NCBI RefSeq assembly: GCF_030848805.1
Contig: NC_092361.1
Coordinates: 11,599,723-11,663,722 of the forward strand
Length of the DNA stretch: 64,000 bases
From: Temnothorax longispinosus
Taxonomy: Eukaryota; Arthropoda; Insecta; Hymenoptera; Formicidae
Direction of reading: 5' to 3'
The first letter of the stretch is position 1, and each line of letters starts with the position of its first letter. Made by a program: the position numbers and the translations under genes. Below the pieces are notes generated by a model. The model was not told where the DNA came from. It was given only the letters and a program-made list of their open reading frames with translations, and made no database searches. Below are positions 1 through 10,007 of the stretch, piece after piece.

Positions 1-191
1 TTTATATTAATATTTAAAGTAAAAGGAGAAGTAAAATGAAAAAATGCATAAAGAAAAAATACTAATTTATTTAAATTGTTTTTCTGTGTGACAAATTCGA
101 AAGCATGGAACAACATCACACAGGGCAACGTTACAATGCTTATGACTTGACTTCTGAGAGTCTGCCTAGTTTTCGTAACAAACGAGTTACT

Positions 192-287
192 CGTCCAAAG
201 CGTCTGACGGACGATATCGTCGCGCGAGTATTCTCGTCTAAAGCATTTGACGGGCGATATCGTCGCGCGAATATTCTCGTCTAAAGC
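192..287 (+). repeat. 43-bp tandem duplication
   Basis: Two copies of a 43-bp unit (192-234 and 235-277) and the start of a third are adjacent. Each contains GACGATATCGTCGCGCGA or a one-base variant, itself partly palindromic (CGATATCG). It is GC-rich within AT-rich flanks. Confidence 0.8.
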
Positions 288-364
288 AATGAATGGGTTA
301 AATTAGACAAAAATAGACATATAATTTAACTATTAGTTACGTGCTACCCCTAAATACGTATATA

Positions 365-540
365 CTGGGTATCCCACAATTTCCGTATATGGAGTACAAG
401 ACGTGATTTTTTATGCTAAAAGAAACAACTTTTTCCTTTAGCACAATTTCGTCCGGCAAGTAGTTTTTGAAGGAGAGCAGATTAAAGTTAAGCGCTCTTG
501 GTCATGTGGCGCTCAGGAGTTATGTACTTACTTAATTAGT
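365..540 (+). repeat. Dispersed repeat, copy 1 of 3 (GGGTGTCTC family)
   Basis: This segment matches the + strand at 27628-27860 and the reverse strand at 11580-11790. All three contain a block reading TATGCTAAAAGAAACAACTT and a later GCGCTCTTG...ATATGGCGCTCA stretch. It starts with a decayed version of the ACAGGGTGTCTCAAAA end seen in the third copy. Confidence 0.7.
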
Positions 541-912
541 AAAGTATTCCTTAAATACGTTCACCGGTTAATCGATTTTCTATGTATTTGCTTGAACTTT
601 GGACCATATGCTCGTAATAGTGTTATCTATACACCTCCACAATTGTGAGAACCGTTCCGGTACCAAAGTCAAAATATTCAATGTCAAAGTTACGAATTTT
701 AACACGTAAGGTATAGACAAAGCGTGTTCTAAACGGATATTTTAATTTATTGCGGTAGAAATTAGTTATGTATTTTGCTAAAAAAACTAATATATGATGA
801 AATTAGGAAATGCATGATGACATTAGGAATGACATATTACAAAATGGGGATACGTAACGGTACACTTTATGTGTAATTGTAATCCGATGTTCTTCACTGA
901 CGGTATTTCGAA

Positions 913-1030
913 GCTTCTTCTTCTTCTTATAGATATTAGCTCCTGCCTCTTGTCAGAGGTCAATATGGCCAGTTTTAACTATTGTATGTAGAACGACCGT
1001 CCGACAGTGGGACAAAGGCTTCCAAAATTC
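913..1030 (-). mobile_element. 3'-end fragment of a non-LTR retrotransposon with (GAA)n tail
   Basis: Read on the minus strand, this ends in ATAAGAAGAAGAAGAAGC, the same kind of AAG/GAA tail that closes the plus-strand non-LTR element at 43862. The preceding bases look like a short 3' untranslated region. It may be the displaced 3' end of the element at 2160-11060 or an independent truncated copy. Confidence 0.45.
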
Positions 1031-2159
1031 GAAATTGCGACTAATACAATAAAAAAAAATGAATATATTTCCTAACTTATATATAAACTGAATCTTCATA
1101 TTATGGTTTGAAATAATATAAGCACGTTTATTTCGTACTTGTACAGAAACGTGAAAACGTATTATCACACTTTTTATGCGTATTATATATCTCTGTTTTG
1201 TTGCTAAATATTTCAAGAAAAAATACAACTAAACAGTACACAATCTGAAAAAACTCTATTCCTATCAAAAATACTATTATTAAATATGTGAGATACACGA
1301 TTAAAATTTGTTTATCTTACTGAACAATAATTTAAACAATATCTCTTTGAAACTCTGTTTGGATCAATTTTTAACATTTAAATTAACGTACAGTCTTTGG
1401 AACCTACTAGAACCACTTGAACTCGAATAATTTCGGAAGAGTACACATTGGAAATTAATTATTAGGCGATAATTTTGCCATAAAATGCCATTTTTTCAAA
1501 CCAAATAATTTGCTATTCATTTGCAAACAATATGCGCGCGCGCATAAATAAGCACAAATGCACAACGGTTATACATATGCTTCTCATTACTTCAGATCCA
1601 ATAATGTCAGATAAAAGGAAAATTCTTCCAAAGAAAAAACTAGAATTGCATCCGGATGCGTTAAATCTCTTATTGGATTAAAAGTAAGATCCGCCTTTAT
1701 AATACACTAATATTATATATGTCATAAGTTCTTATTTTCCAGGTTTACATAATGTTAAATAATAAAATTCATGAAAGAAGAAAGGAAACCGAAAGTTTCG
1801 TTAATAACGAGCAGCATTAATAACATGTTATTATTACGTTATTATATGGATTTGTAACAAGGGGTTTAAAAAAGTGTTTTTGTTTTAACTATTATTATTA
1901 GATACGTTTTTTTAGAAGCTCTACAACTTTGTTTCTTACATATTTTTTATTATAATTAGTTATTTTCTAGATATTTAATATTGAAAAAAAAAATAGCGTA
2001 CTCATCCCACTGTGCGTCGCGTAGCTGTTTTTTCTTATGCATATGGCGGCGACAACTGTTCGGCGGGTGCCATTGAGTGCTCAGATAAGAGAGGGGAAAC
2101 AGGAAGGACAGTGGGGGAACCAGGCTTTGCGCGCGAAGCACGCGTATTTACAACACTAC

Positions 2160-5100
2160 CTTACAGAAGACCATAATTAGACGGCATATTTTATTTGTAG
2201 GTTGCTTGAGAACCGAAAATATATCTAGGCATTGAGGACCCCCGAACGCACGTACGGCGAGACAATGGCTTGCAGCCCATCTAAAAGTTAATGGACAGTA
2301 AAATATAATGTGATTGATGTCCTAGGCCGGGTCTCCACACAGACAGAAGCCGTCGTTAATAATGTTTTTCCTAAATAAGCTGTGATTCAAATTATAATAG
2401 TTAGTTCTTAGTCGAGAGACCGTGACAATAGCATCGCGTTTTAATCCCGATTTGTAATACCAAGGTTTGGGAGCGTTAATATATATGTTCCGAAAAAAGT
2501 GCGTACCTTTGTGTTGAGCTCTTCTAAAGAGATAATTATGAAAGTCTGTTGCGAGTTTTTCTCTTTGAATAATGAACAAGTCCGTGTGTGGGAATTTAAA
2601 ATACGGAAATTCTTGACTTTCACGTATGGCCCTTTTTGCCAAGCTGTCAACTATTTCGTTGCCTGAGATTCCTTTATACGGGGGAATCCATATAAATTGT
2701 ATATTGATACCGCGTTCTTGCGCTACGATAAGTTTGGCCTTAATGAGGGGGATCAAGTAATTAAAATGGCAGATAACCGGATTTGTGAGGGCCTCCAAGA
2801 CGGTCTTGGAATCGGTAATTATGGTGTATCTGGGAAAACCCAGATTATAAATAGCCCATGCTTTGGCGGTATAAACCGAGGCATGTGGAGAAAGTTTGTA
2901 CATAAGGCTTTTGTGGCACGGAGTTGTGACGAATAGGACGCCGCACTCAAGTAGGGGCCCAAGTCCATCTTGGAACTATCCGTATAGAAAACTATCGTGT
3001 CTCTCATTATGGATCCGAATGCCTGAGCGAAGACATTTTGTACGGACAATTCTTTCGATAATATTCAATAAATTCGGCCCAGGGCGGTAGTGAGAAGTGT
3101 TGGATAAAGCGTGCCCTATTGCGAGAAAAATAAAATGAACAGTCGTATTACTTTGAACAAATGTATTTTCACAAGCGACAAGAGTACAACGCATGTTACT
3201 TAGGCGAAGGTTCGGGAGGAAGTAAGCATGAGCAAAAGGGGCGCCAGCTATAAAGGAACGCAATTGTAGCGACGCTAACGCCAATCAAACTTAGAACTAG
3301 TTCCGGCCAATAGATGCCGCGAATGTCTCAAGATCGTATAAGGAGGAGAAAAAAGAATAGATTGGAATAAGTGCTGGAATGGGGGAGGGCTTAGCGTTGA
3401 GTGTATCTGTGGTTGATATTGTTTCACGTGTAGCAAAAGGTTGATCAGAGGGGACTTATCTTGGCAATACGCCTGGCTATCAGGATCTCTGAGTAGTGTC
3501 TGATGTAATATTTTACCTACAGAATGATCCGTGATTGAGAGGATTTTGAGCAGATACTTAGAGGCTAAAAATTTGAGTCGGAGTTTCAACAGAGGTTCTT
3601 TGGCTTTAGCGAACATGGTGTTAATTGGAGTAGAAATTCTGTTACCTAAAAAACCCCTAATGGCCTTATTTTGGATAATTTCCAGCCGGTGGAATTTGGG
3701 GTTGGATTTTAGGGCAAAAATGTGTGCAGCGTATTCAAGTCCCTAGTCCCTAAGTATTGCTCGATACACGTTAAGGAGAAGTTGTGGATGGGATCCCCAC
3801 CACACTTCCCTCAAAGATGAATTTACATCGGCAGTTCTTCTAGCTTTGTTAATTAAGTAGTCCATATGTAGGTTTTCTGACAATTTGGGTTCCAAAATGT
3901 CTTCCAGGAATCTTACTGAATCCGAGGGCCGGATCATATCATTATCTATTTTGACTCTAAGCACACCAAGGTTTTGAATTTTTCGTTTGGAGAAAAGCAT
4001 CATGCGAGTTTTATTGGGAGATATTTCTAAATATTCCTTAATATTATCCAGAGAGATCTCCAACCATAATAATCTTGTTTATACGAGCAGCCGAGGCGTA
4101 AATAACTATGTCGTCGGCAAACTGTAAAATTTTGACATGCCTGTGCAGCTTGGTCGTGATTAGCCTTAAGTATAGATTAAATAACACAGGACTAACAATA
4201 AGTACAGAACCCTGTGGAGCACCCTTTCGAGAGATTCGAGGGGAAGTGAGCCCGCCCTGAACGACAAATTGAACCTTTCTTTCTGAAATGAGATTCTGAA
4301 TAAACTGACAAACTTTTTTAGGAAATTTAGCTTCAACCAAATCTTTGACTAGGATACTTGGAATGACGTTGTCGAATGCCGATTTGATGTCAATGAAAAC
4401 TGCAACCGTGGCCTTTCCATTGATATTGTTATGATGAATATTAGATGTGAGGATTGTGAGATTGTTCCAGGAACGAAATTTGCGGAACTTAAATTGGTGC
4501 TTGGGGATTAGCGTGGTTTCAGAGGTACCCGACTCAGTGACCCAGTATATCCTATTCAAAATCATTTTTTCTAGTAGTTTAAGTATACAGGATGTGAGAG
4601 CTATAGGACGGACCCCACTGCCGTGGGGTTTGGGAATGAGGTATACCAAAGAATGAGATCATAATTCCGGGAAGCTACCCTCAGCAAAGACATTGTTCAA
4701 AACTTTGAGGAGAAGCTTTTTAAGAGGCAACGGGAGAGCTTTAAGAATTTTATAGTCAAATCGATCGATGCCAAGACTGGATTTGCTCTTGGATGAGTTG
4801 AGAGCATGGTGGAATTCTCTATAATGAAATGGATTGCCAGAGGGTTATCTTCTTCCCGATCACGATCCGATAAATCGGCGGGGGGCTCAGAGCAAGAGGG
4901 AGGGCAAATGTTAGCCATTGACCTGCTCCTCATCCACGGATGAAGGCGCATTGGAAGGAGCCAACTTACAATTACGAAACCTTTTAACCATTTTCTAAAT
5001 GCTAGACGTAGGAGTCAGAAAATTCAAAGTGTTGCAATAATTTTTCCATCTTTCTCTCTTGGCTTTTTTCAAAGTTTTTCTAGTAGCTGCGATTTGATCG

Positions 5101-6153
5101 CGATAAATTTGGTAGTTCTAAACAGAGGGAACCTTACGGTATCTTTTGCTAGCGAGCTTTTTCGCCGAACAGCCTCCGAACAGTTTTCGTCCCACCACGG
5201 GGGGGAGGCCTGTCCGACGCGCCATTTTGGTCCCGGCTCCCAAGGGACACTGAGTCCCTGACCGGCAGAGAGAACAGATCAATGATACTCTGTAAACATT
5301 CTGAAAAGGCTTTGTATTACAACAATGGCTCGTTATCACCCCATTCGAGAACGCGTTTCTCAAACCTCTCAGCCTGATTTTCAAGCGTTCGGGAAAAATT
5401 TTCAAGTTGTTTCCGAGTGAACCTACATCTATGAGAGAAAATGGTCTTTGTTTTAACCTTTTGGTTTATGGTAATCAAAATCGGGCGATGGTTACTCCCA
5501 AAAGTGTCGCTGAGAATTTTGGTATTCAATATTGGCACAAAATTCGAGGAGCCAATGGCAAGATCGATTAATGAAGGTGTCATTTCTGGAAGAGGAATAA
5601 ATGTTGGAGTGATGGGGTTGAGTAAACTAAAAGGCATTCTGTCCAATAAGTCGACGATTATGTTGCCAGTCGAGTTCGCTTGGGGTGCTCCCCAATAAGG
5701 GTGATGGGCGTTGAAATCGTCCAGTATTAAAGAATGTTGAAAGGATTCTGCGAGGTTAAAAATCTTTTGCCATGAGCTGTGGTGACAAGGGGTGCCCGGG
5801 TGTCTGTATATACTCAAGATAGCTGTGCTGGCGCTTCCCACCACAATCCTGAGGCCGATGGCTTCAAATGATGGGTCTAAGAGCTTGTCTAGGTCGATTT
5901 CCGTGAATGAATTTGTTTCGCGTATCAAGATAGTTATACCCCGTCTGCCCACGCTACTGTTTTTGCGTATTACGCCGAAACCGCGAATATTAAAGGAATA
6001 ATTAGGTTTTAAACAAGTTTCAGATAGGACAATTATATCGTAAAACTCGCATAGCTTTTCAACTTCAGCCTTTTTGTGGACCGCTCCCCTACTGTTCCAA
6101 TAAAGGATATTGAAACCTGAAAATAATCCGACCATGCTTGAATTTTGATTCAT
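2160..6153 (-). pseudogene. Non-LTR ORF2: endonuclease, reverse transcriptase, RNase H (broken)
   Basis: The start is the Met at 6153, followed closely by FNILYWNSRGAV, the usual N-terminus of an AP-endonuclease domain. LSETCLKP and DDFNAHHPYWG follow (the DFNAH catalytic region), then SNHRPILI. The RT domain at 4649-4044 shows GSGVRPIALTSCILKLLEK, FIDIKSAFDNV, GAPQGS and FADDIVIYAS. RNase H appears as FYTDSS at 3049-2819, ITDSKTVLEAL at about 2830-2798, and WIPPYKGISGNEIVDSLAKR, where the family's His is replaced by Tyr. The C-terminus has a CLCG metal-binding remnant. At least six frame changes break the reading frame, so no functional enzyme is expected. Its role was target-primed reverse transcription of its own RNA in the nucleus. 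Confidence 0.85.
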
Positions 6154-6544
6154 TTACCGGCCGCTAAAACCTTTGAAGATGATACAGAACTGACATATCA
6201 TCTCATATATCTGTGAACCTTTGAGGGCATTCTGGCAGTTTGCTTATTATATCGATAATTGTTTTGATAATCTGAGGACCGAGGAAATTACAGAATAAAT
6301 TAGAGTTTGGATTTTCATCATTGGGAACGCTTTTGTTAGAAGGAATGCCAAACCAAAATGCTGGAGAGCCTTTATCGTATTTGGATCTACCATTAGTAAA
6401 ATTAAGACAGGTGTTGTGATCCTCGCGGAGCTTTTGTTGGTGAATCTGGGATAGATGCTCTCGCACGTTTTTTAGTACTTCCCATCACCGGAATGATTCT
6501 TTGACCAGTCTGCTTGAGGAAGTTGATAACCGTGGGAGAGGTGC

Positions 6545-6750
6545 ATTTGGACACCGTTCATTTGGACACCGTTCAATTGGACACGATCAATTGGACACCG
6601 TTTATTTCGACACGGTTTATTTAGACACGGTTCATCTGGACACAATAAAAAATGCGGTTTGTGCAGTTGGACACGAAAATGCGCGGCTTGTGCAGTTGGA
6701 CACCAAAAGGCGCGGCTTGTGCAGTTGGGACACCAGAATGCGTGACCTGT
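6545..6750 (+). repeat. Degenerate tandem array built on TTGGACAC
   Basis: The first half repeats a 13-15 bp unit of the form TTGGACACCGTTCAT about seven times. The second half repeats a roughly 31-bp unit that combines GCGGCTTGTGCAGTTGGACAC with an A/G-rich spacer, three to four times. The shared TTGGACAC core suggests one array that changed period. Confidence 0.8.
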
Positions 6751-6881
6751 ACAAATGTTTTCAAGATACGATGATAAATGTGATAAATTATAGCAAATTT
6801 ATCAATTTTACCGGTAATTATAGCCAAGACTTTTTGGTAAAAGTAATAAATCTTTCATTAATTTTGTTGTGGGTACAAATT

Positions 6882-6981
6882 TGTTTCTTCTGCCATCGTT
6901 TCGGCCACATTAGTGCCAACTGTCGGGGTAAACCGGTGTAGGAAGTGCTCGCAGCTCTTTCACGACAAACCAGAGGACTGC
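6882..6981 (+). pseudogene. Two CCHC zinc knuckles lying opposite to the surrounding gag
   Basis: On the + strand 6882-6923 encodes CFFCHRFGHISANC (C-x2-C-x4-H-x4-C). In the next frame 6937-6981 encodes CRKCSQLFHDKPEDC, a second C-x2-C-x4-H-x5-C knuckle. Together they are the typical double knuckle of insect non-LTR ORF1 proteins. They sit where the minus-strand gag should have its knuckles, but on the other strand. A local inversion inside the element is the simplest reading; a piece of a second element is the alternative. Confidence 0.7.
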
Positions 6982-7233
6982 CGGAGAATCCATTTCTCAC
7001 CCTTATGCATAAGGATGATAAGGATGATAATACTTGTGGAATGTAAGTTTCCACCGCAAGCTTAGTTTTATAGATAGAAATTTCTTTGAGAACTTTTTGT
7101 CCCTCAAATTTGACTATGACCTATGTTTTAGAGGGTTCAAAATTAACCTCACCGTCTTTTTTTATTTTGCGATTTATTTGTTGAATAGAAATAATTTTTC
7201 AAGTAACTGTTTGTTCCGCCAATGATATTTAAT

Positions 7234-7821
7234 AAAATAAACACAATGTATTCCTTTCGACAACAATTGGCAATCAATAAAAATTAACGCTTATTCATTC
7301 GACGTTTCGACCCAGGCTTCGGGTCCTTCTCAAGTAATCTAACGAAAAAATATATAAAAGGCATGCGGTCAATAACATTGTCAAAAAATTAAAAATACAA
7401 GAATATCGTCCGTGTAAATTAATACCTAATGAGGGAGAAAGCAGTGTCGTCGCGACATTCCCCGTCCAAACCATTATGAAATTTTGACAGAAATATCACG
7501 TGCAAAGCTGGAATTTGCAAAGAATAAGATATTTCCGTGAAGAGAAGAGAAATCAGTGTAAATTAACAAAAAATTGGTTTAATTACACGGAGAATGTCCC
7601 ACAGCAGCGCAAATTCATGTCGCAGAATCTCCCGCATCGCATCTCAAACCTCGCACAGCCGGCAGAGCACTCGGCCACCAACATCAAAACATATTCGCAC
7701 CGCGAAAGTCAGGCACATACTGACGGTAGTCGTGTCACAAATTATAAACAATCGAAAGCCGAGAGAAAGAAAGAGGGAGGGAAGAAAACGCAACACTTTA
7801 TATACACGAGATGACGTTGTC
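7234..7821 (+). repeat. Left inverted pLTR arm of Penelope-like element 1
   Basis: The reverse complement of 9420-10007, near-identical over 588 bp, so the two are probably from one insertion event or kept alike by conversion. The outer end is AAAATAAACACAATGTA and the inner end GATGACGTTGTC. A 104-codon open frame occurs in both arms with no recognisable domain; I do not call it a gene. Confidence 0.93.
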
Positions 7822-9393
7822 ATAAATGGGATTTAGGTTCTCCGTGTCATTTTTGAGATTGATGGTATCCCGATATTTCTTTATTAAAAGCATTTCTGCG
7901 ATCTCCCTCTTTTTTCTGTTTCCTTCCTTGTGCAAGATCTCAACCTCAGACCAATTAAAATCGTGACCAAGCGTAGCGCGGTGCTTGCTAACTACAGACC
8001 AATTGCAGTCGTTCTTTTTTATGTCGTTAAAATGTTCTTTAACACGCGTCTGTAAGAAGCGCTTCGTTTGCCCGATGTAGGATGCATTACAGTCATTGCA
8101 CTTGATACGATAAACTACCTCAGTTGAGTGATCCTTATCCAGACGATCCTTACCGCGTTTTATAAGGACATCGAGCCTTTTCGGAACCGTGTAGACTGTA
8201 TTTAAGCCTATATTGCTGAGTGTGGAGCGCATATCTTCACTCAAACCTCTAACATATGGTAGTACGACGCATTTCCGTGGATCGAATAGATTTCCAGTCG
8301 TGCTGCTTGTATCTCGTTTGTGACTAAGTTGTTTTAGTCTAATCTTGATGTGTTTATTAATCAACTCGATTGGAAATGAGTTGTTCAATAATATATCTTT
8401 CACTATGTTGATATTCGATTCACGGAAACGATCGTTTGACAGTAAAATGGCACGGTCAAGAAGGCCAGTGATGCAGTTGACCTTATATTTTAGCGGGTGA
8501 CTCGAGAAGTAATTTATATAACGGCCAGAGAACGTGGGTTTTCTAAACCAATTAGTGATCAATCTATTACCATCTCTGATTACAATTGTATCGAGAAACG
8601 GAAGTGAATTGTTGCTCTCCAACTCAAACGTGAAATTTAATCGTGGGTGATAGCTGTTAAACGCGTTGAGTACGTCATTGAGTTTTGACCGTGGTATTAT
8701 GGTAAATATGTCATCCACGTATCTATAGAAAATTTTTATCTCAAAGTCAAGTGCCCCAAGGCAGTGCATCTCTAAATCTTCCATAACAATGTCAGAGGCT
8801 TTAGGGGAAAGCGGCGAACCCATGGGGCTGCCAAAGATTTGTTCATAAAACTGCGCATTAAAACAAAAGCTTGTAGAGCTTAATATCAAATCAACCGCGT
8901 GTAAAAATTGAGGTAACGAGAATTTTGTATGTACAGAAATAAAATGCCAGCGTTTTTCAATACCCTTTAAGACAAGTTCTTTGGGAATGTTGGTAAAAAG
9001 GGAGGTGACATCCAGGGAAACGAGAACCTGGTCTGTATTGATCGTTTCATTATTAATAATTTCTGCAAAGGACCAGCTGTCTTTGATATGCGACTTAGGT
9101 TTAGGTAAATACTCATCCAAAATCGCGTGTAGATAACAAGCTATGTTATAAACGGGGCTCCCGACTGCCGAGACAATAATACGTAACGGGAAGCCAGCCT
9201 TATGAACCTTTGGCAGTCCATAACACCGTGGAAGATTGCCATTCGTGCACTTTAACCTATAGTACGTGGGATCGTCTATAATATCGCTGTCGTACCATGA
9301 TTTAACAAGTTTGTTAAGTTTGGTGGTTAATTGATTTATCGGATCTTTCTTTAATTTTCTATAGGTGGATTCGTCATTTAAAAGGTCAGTCAT
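7798..9393 (-). CDS. Penelope-like reverse transcriptase with GIY-YIG endonuclease
   Basis: An uninterrupted 531-codon frame. The RT region shows YGLPKVHKAG, VSLDVTSLFTNIP, FGSPMGSPLSP and the catalytic FYRYVDDIFT, then LPFLDT and WFRKPTFSGRYIN, all diagnostic of Penelope RT, which is related to telomerase. The C-terminal 110 residues hold a CNDCNASYIGQTKRFLQTR segment, the GIY-YIG nuclease with its Cys pair, followed by LGHDFNW. Full-length relatives have about 250 more N-terminal residues. Upstream of the Met at 9393 only DYNNR-encoding bases remain before the arm, so the start is a truncation point, not a true initiator. The final codons and stop lie in the left arm. The frame is open but probably not expressed as a full protein. 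Confidence 0.88.
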   Translation of the reverse strand: MTDLLNDESTYRKLKKDPINQLTTKLNKLVKSWYDSDIIDDPTYYRLKCTNGNLPRCYGLPKVHKAGFPLRIIVSAVGSPVYNIACYLHAILDEYLPKPKSHIKDSWSFAEIINNETINTDQVLVSLDVTSLFTNIPKELVLKGIEKRWHFISVHTKFSLPQFLHAVDLILSSTSFCFNAQFYEQIFGSPMGSPLSPKASDIVMEDLEMHCLGALDFEIKIFYRYVDDIFTIIPRSKLNDVLNAFNSYHPRLNFTFELESNNSLPFLDTIVIRDGNRLITNWFRKPTFSGRYINYFSSHPLKYKVNCITGLLDRAILLSNDRFRESNINIVKDILLNNSFPIELINKHIKIRLKQLSHKRDTSSTTGNLFDPRKCVVLPYVRGLSEDMRSTLSNIGLNTVYTVPKRLDVLIKRGKDRLDKDHSTEVVYRIKCNDCNASYIGQTKRFLQTRVKEHFNDIKKNDCNWSVVSKHRATLGHDFNWSEVEILHKEGNRKKREIAEMLLIKKYRDTINLKNDTENLNPIYDNVISCI

Positions 9394-9419
9394 ACGGTTG
9401 TTATAATCGGTTATAATCG

Positions 9420-10007
9420 GACAACGTCATCTCGTGTATATAAAGTGTTGCGTTTTCTTCCCTCCCTCTTTCTTTCTCTCGGCTTTCGATTGTTTATAAT
9501 TTGTGACACGACTACCGTCAGTATGTGCCTGACTTTCGCGGTGCGAATATGTTTTGATGTTGGTGGCCGAGTGCTCTGCCGGCTGTGCGAGGTTTGAGAT
9601 GCGATGCGGGAGATTCTGCGACATGAATTTGCGCTGCTGTGGGACATTCTCCGTGTAATTAAACCAATTTTTTGTTAATTTACACTGATTTCTCTTCTCT
9701 TCACGGAAATATCTTATTCTTTGCAAATTCCAGCTTTGCACGTGATATTTCTGTCAAAATTTCATAATGGTTTGGACGGGGAATGTCGCGACGACACTGC
9801 TTTCTCCCTCATTAGGTATTAATTTACACGGACGATATTCTTGTATTTTTAATTTTTTGACAATGTTATTGACCGCATGCCTTTTATATATTTTTTCGTT
9901 AGATTACTTGAGAAGGACCCGAAGCCTGGGTCGAAACGTCGAATGAATAAGCGTTAATTTTTATTGATTGCCAATTGTTGTCGAAAGGAATACATTGTGT
10001 TTATTTT
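9420..10007 (-). repeat. Right inverted pLTR arm of Penelope-like element 1
   Basis: The matching arm to 7234-7821. Inside the coding side a 10-bp duplication (CGATTATAAC twice) marks the junction between this arm and the truncated RT body at 9394-9419. Confidence 0.93.
9907..9940 (+). ncRNA. Hammerhead-ribozyme-like core in Penelope arm (candidate)
   Basis: CTTGAGAAGGACCC, a short loop, then GGGTC followed by GAAACGTC gives a box, a GACCC/GGGTC stem II and the GAAAC-GTC box in hammerhead order. The CUGAUGA box is imperfect (CTTGAGA). The mirror copy is at 7301-7334. Penelope pLTRs are known to carry hammerhead motifs; activity of this one is unproven. Confidence 0.4.

Larger units (their letters stand above)
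1..2150. other. AT-rich intronic sequence, mostly unclassified
   Basis: No coding exon is visible here and no open frame shows a recognisable domain. Because the exon at 12425 starts with a splice acceptor, this stretch should be intron of the SIK gene, or upstream of it if another exon was missed. It contains the small repeats listed separately at 192-287, 365-540 and 913-1030. Confidence 0.5.
6203..7199 (-). pseudogene. Non-LTR ORF1, C-terminal part, with rearranged zinc-knuckle segment
   Basis: On the minus strand the gag frame resumes at about 7199 in the same frame as the sequence right of the Penelope insertion. After one in-frame stop it contains VIVKFEGQKVLKEISIYKTK and then VETYIPQV, the run that normally leads straight into CCHC knuckles. 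It degenerates at about 7030. The C-terminal end reappears at 6466-6203 (NSNLFCNFLGPQIIKTIID), just upstream of ORF2. Between them the segment holds the + strand CCHC motifs and a TTGGACAC array, so the middle appears inverted and expanded. Confidence 0.6.

Noticed and set aside
192..287. Short repeats with palindromic core as a CRISPR-like array
   Set aside because: Adjacent 43-bp units without spacers in a eukaryotic intron; a plain tandem duplication.
7500..7814. 104-codon frame present in both Penelope arms
   Set aside because: The identity simply follows from the inverted arms. No homology or domain, and it is on opposite strands relative to the RT. It could be a remnant of the missing N-terminus, but I cannot support that.
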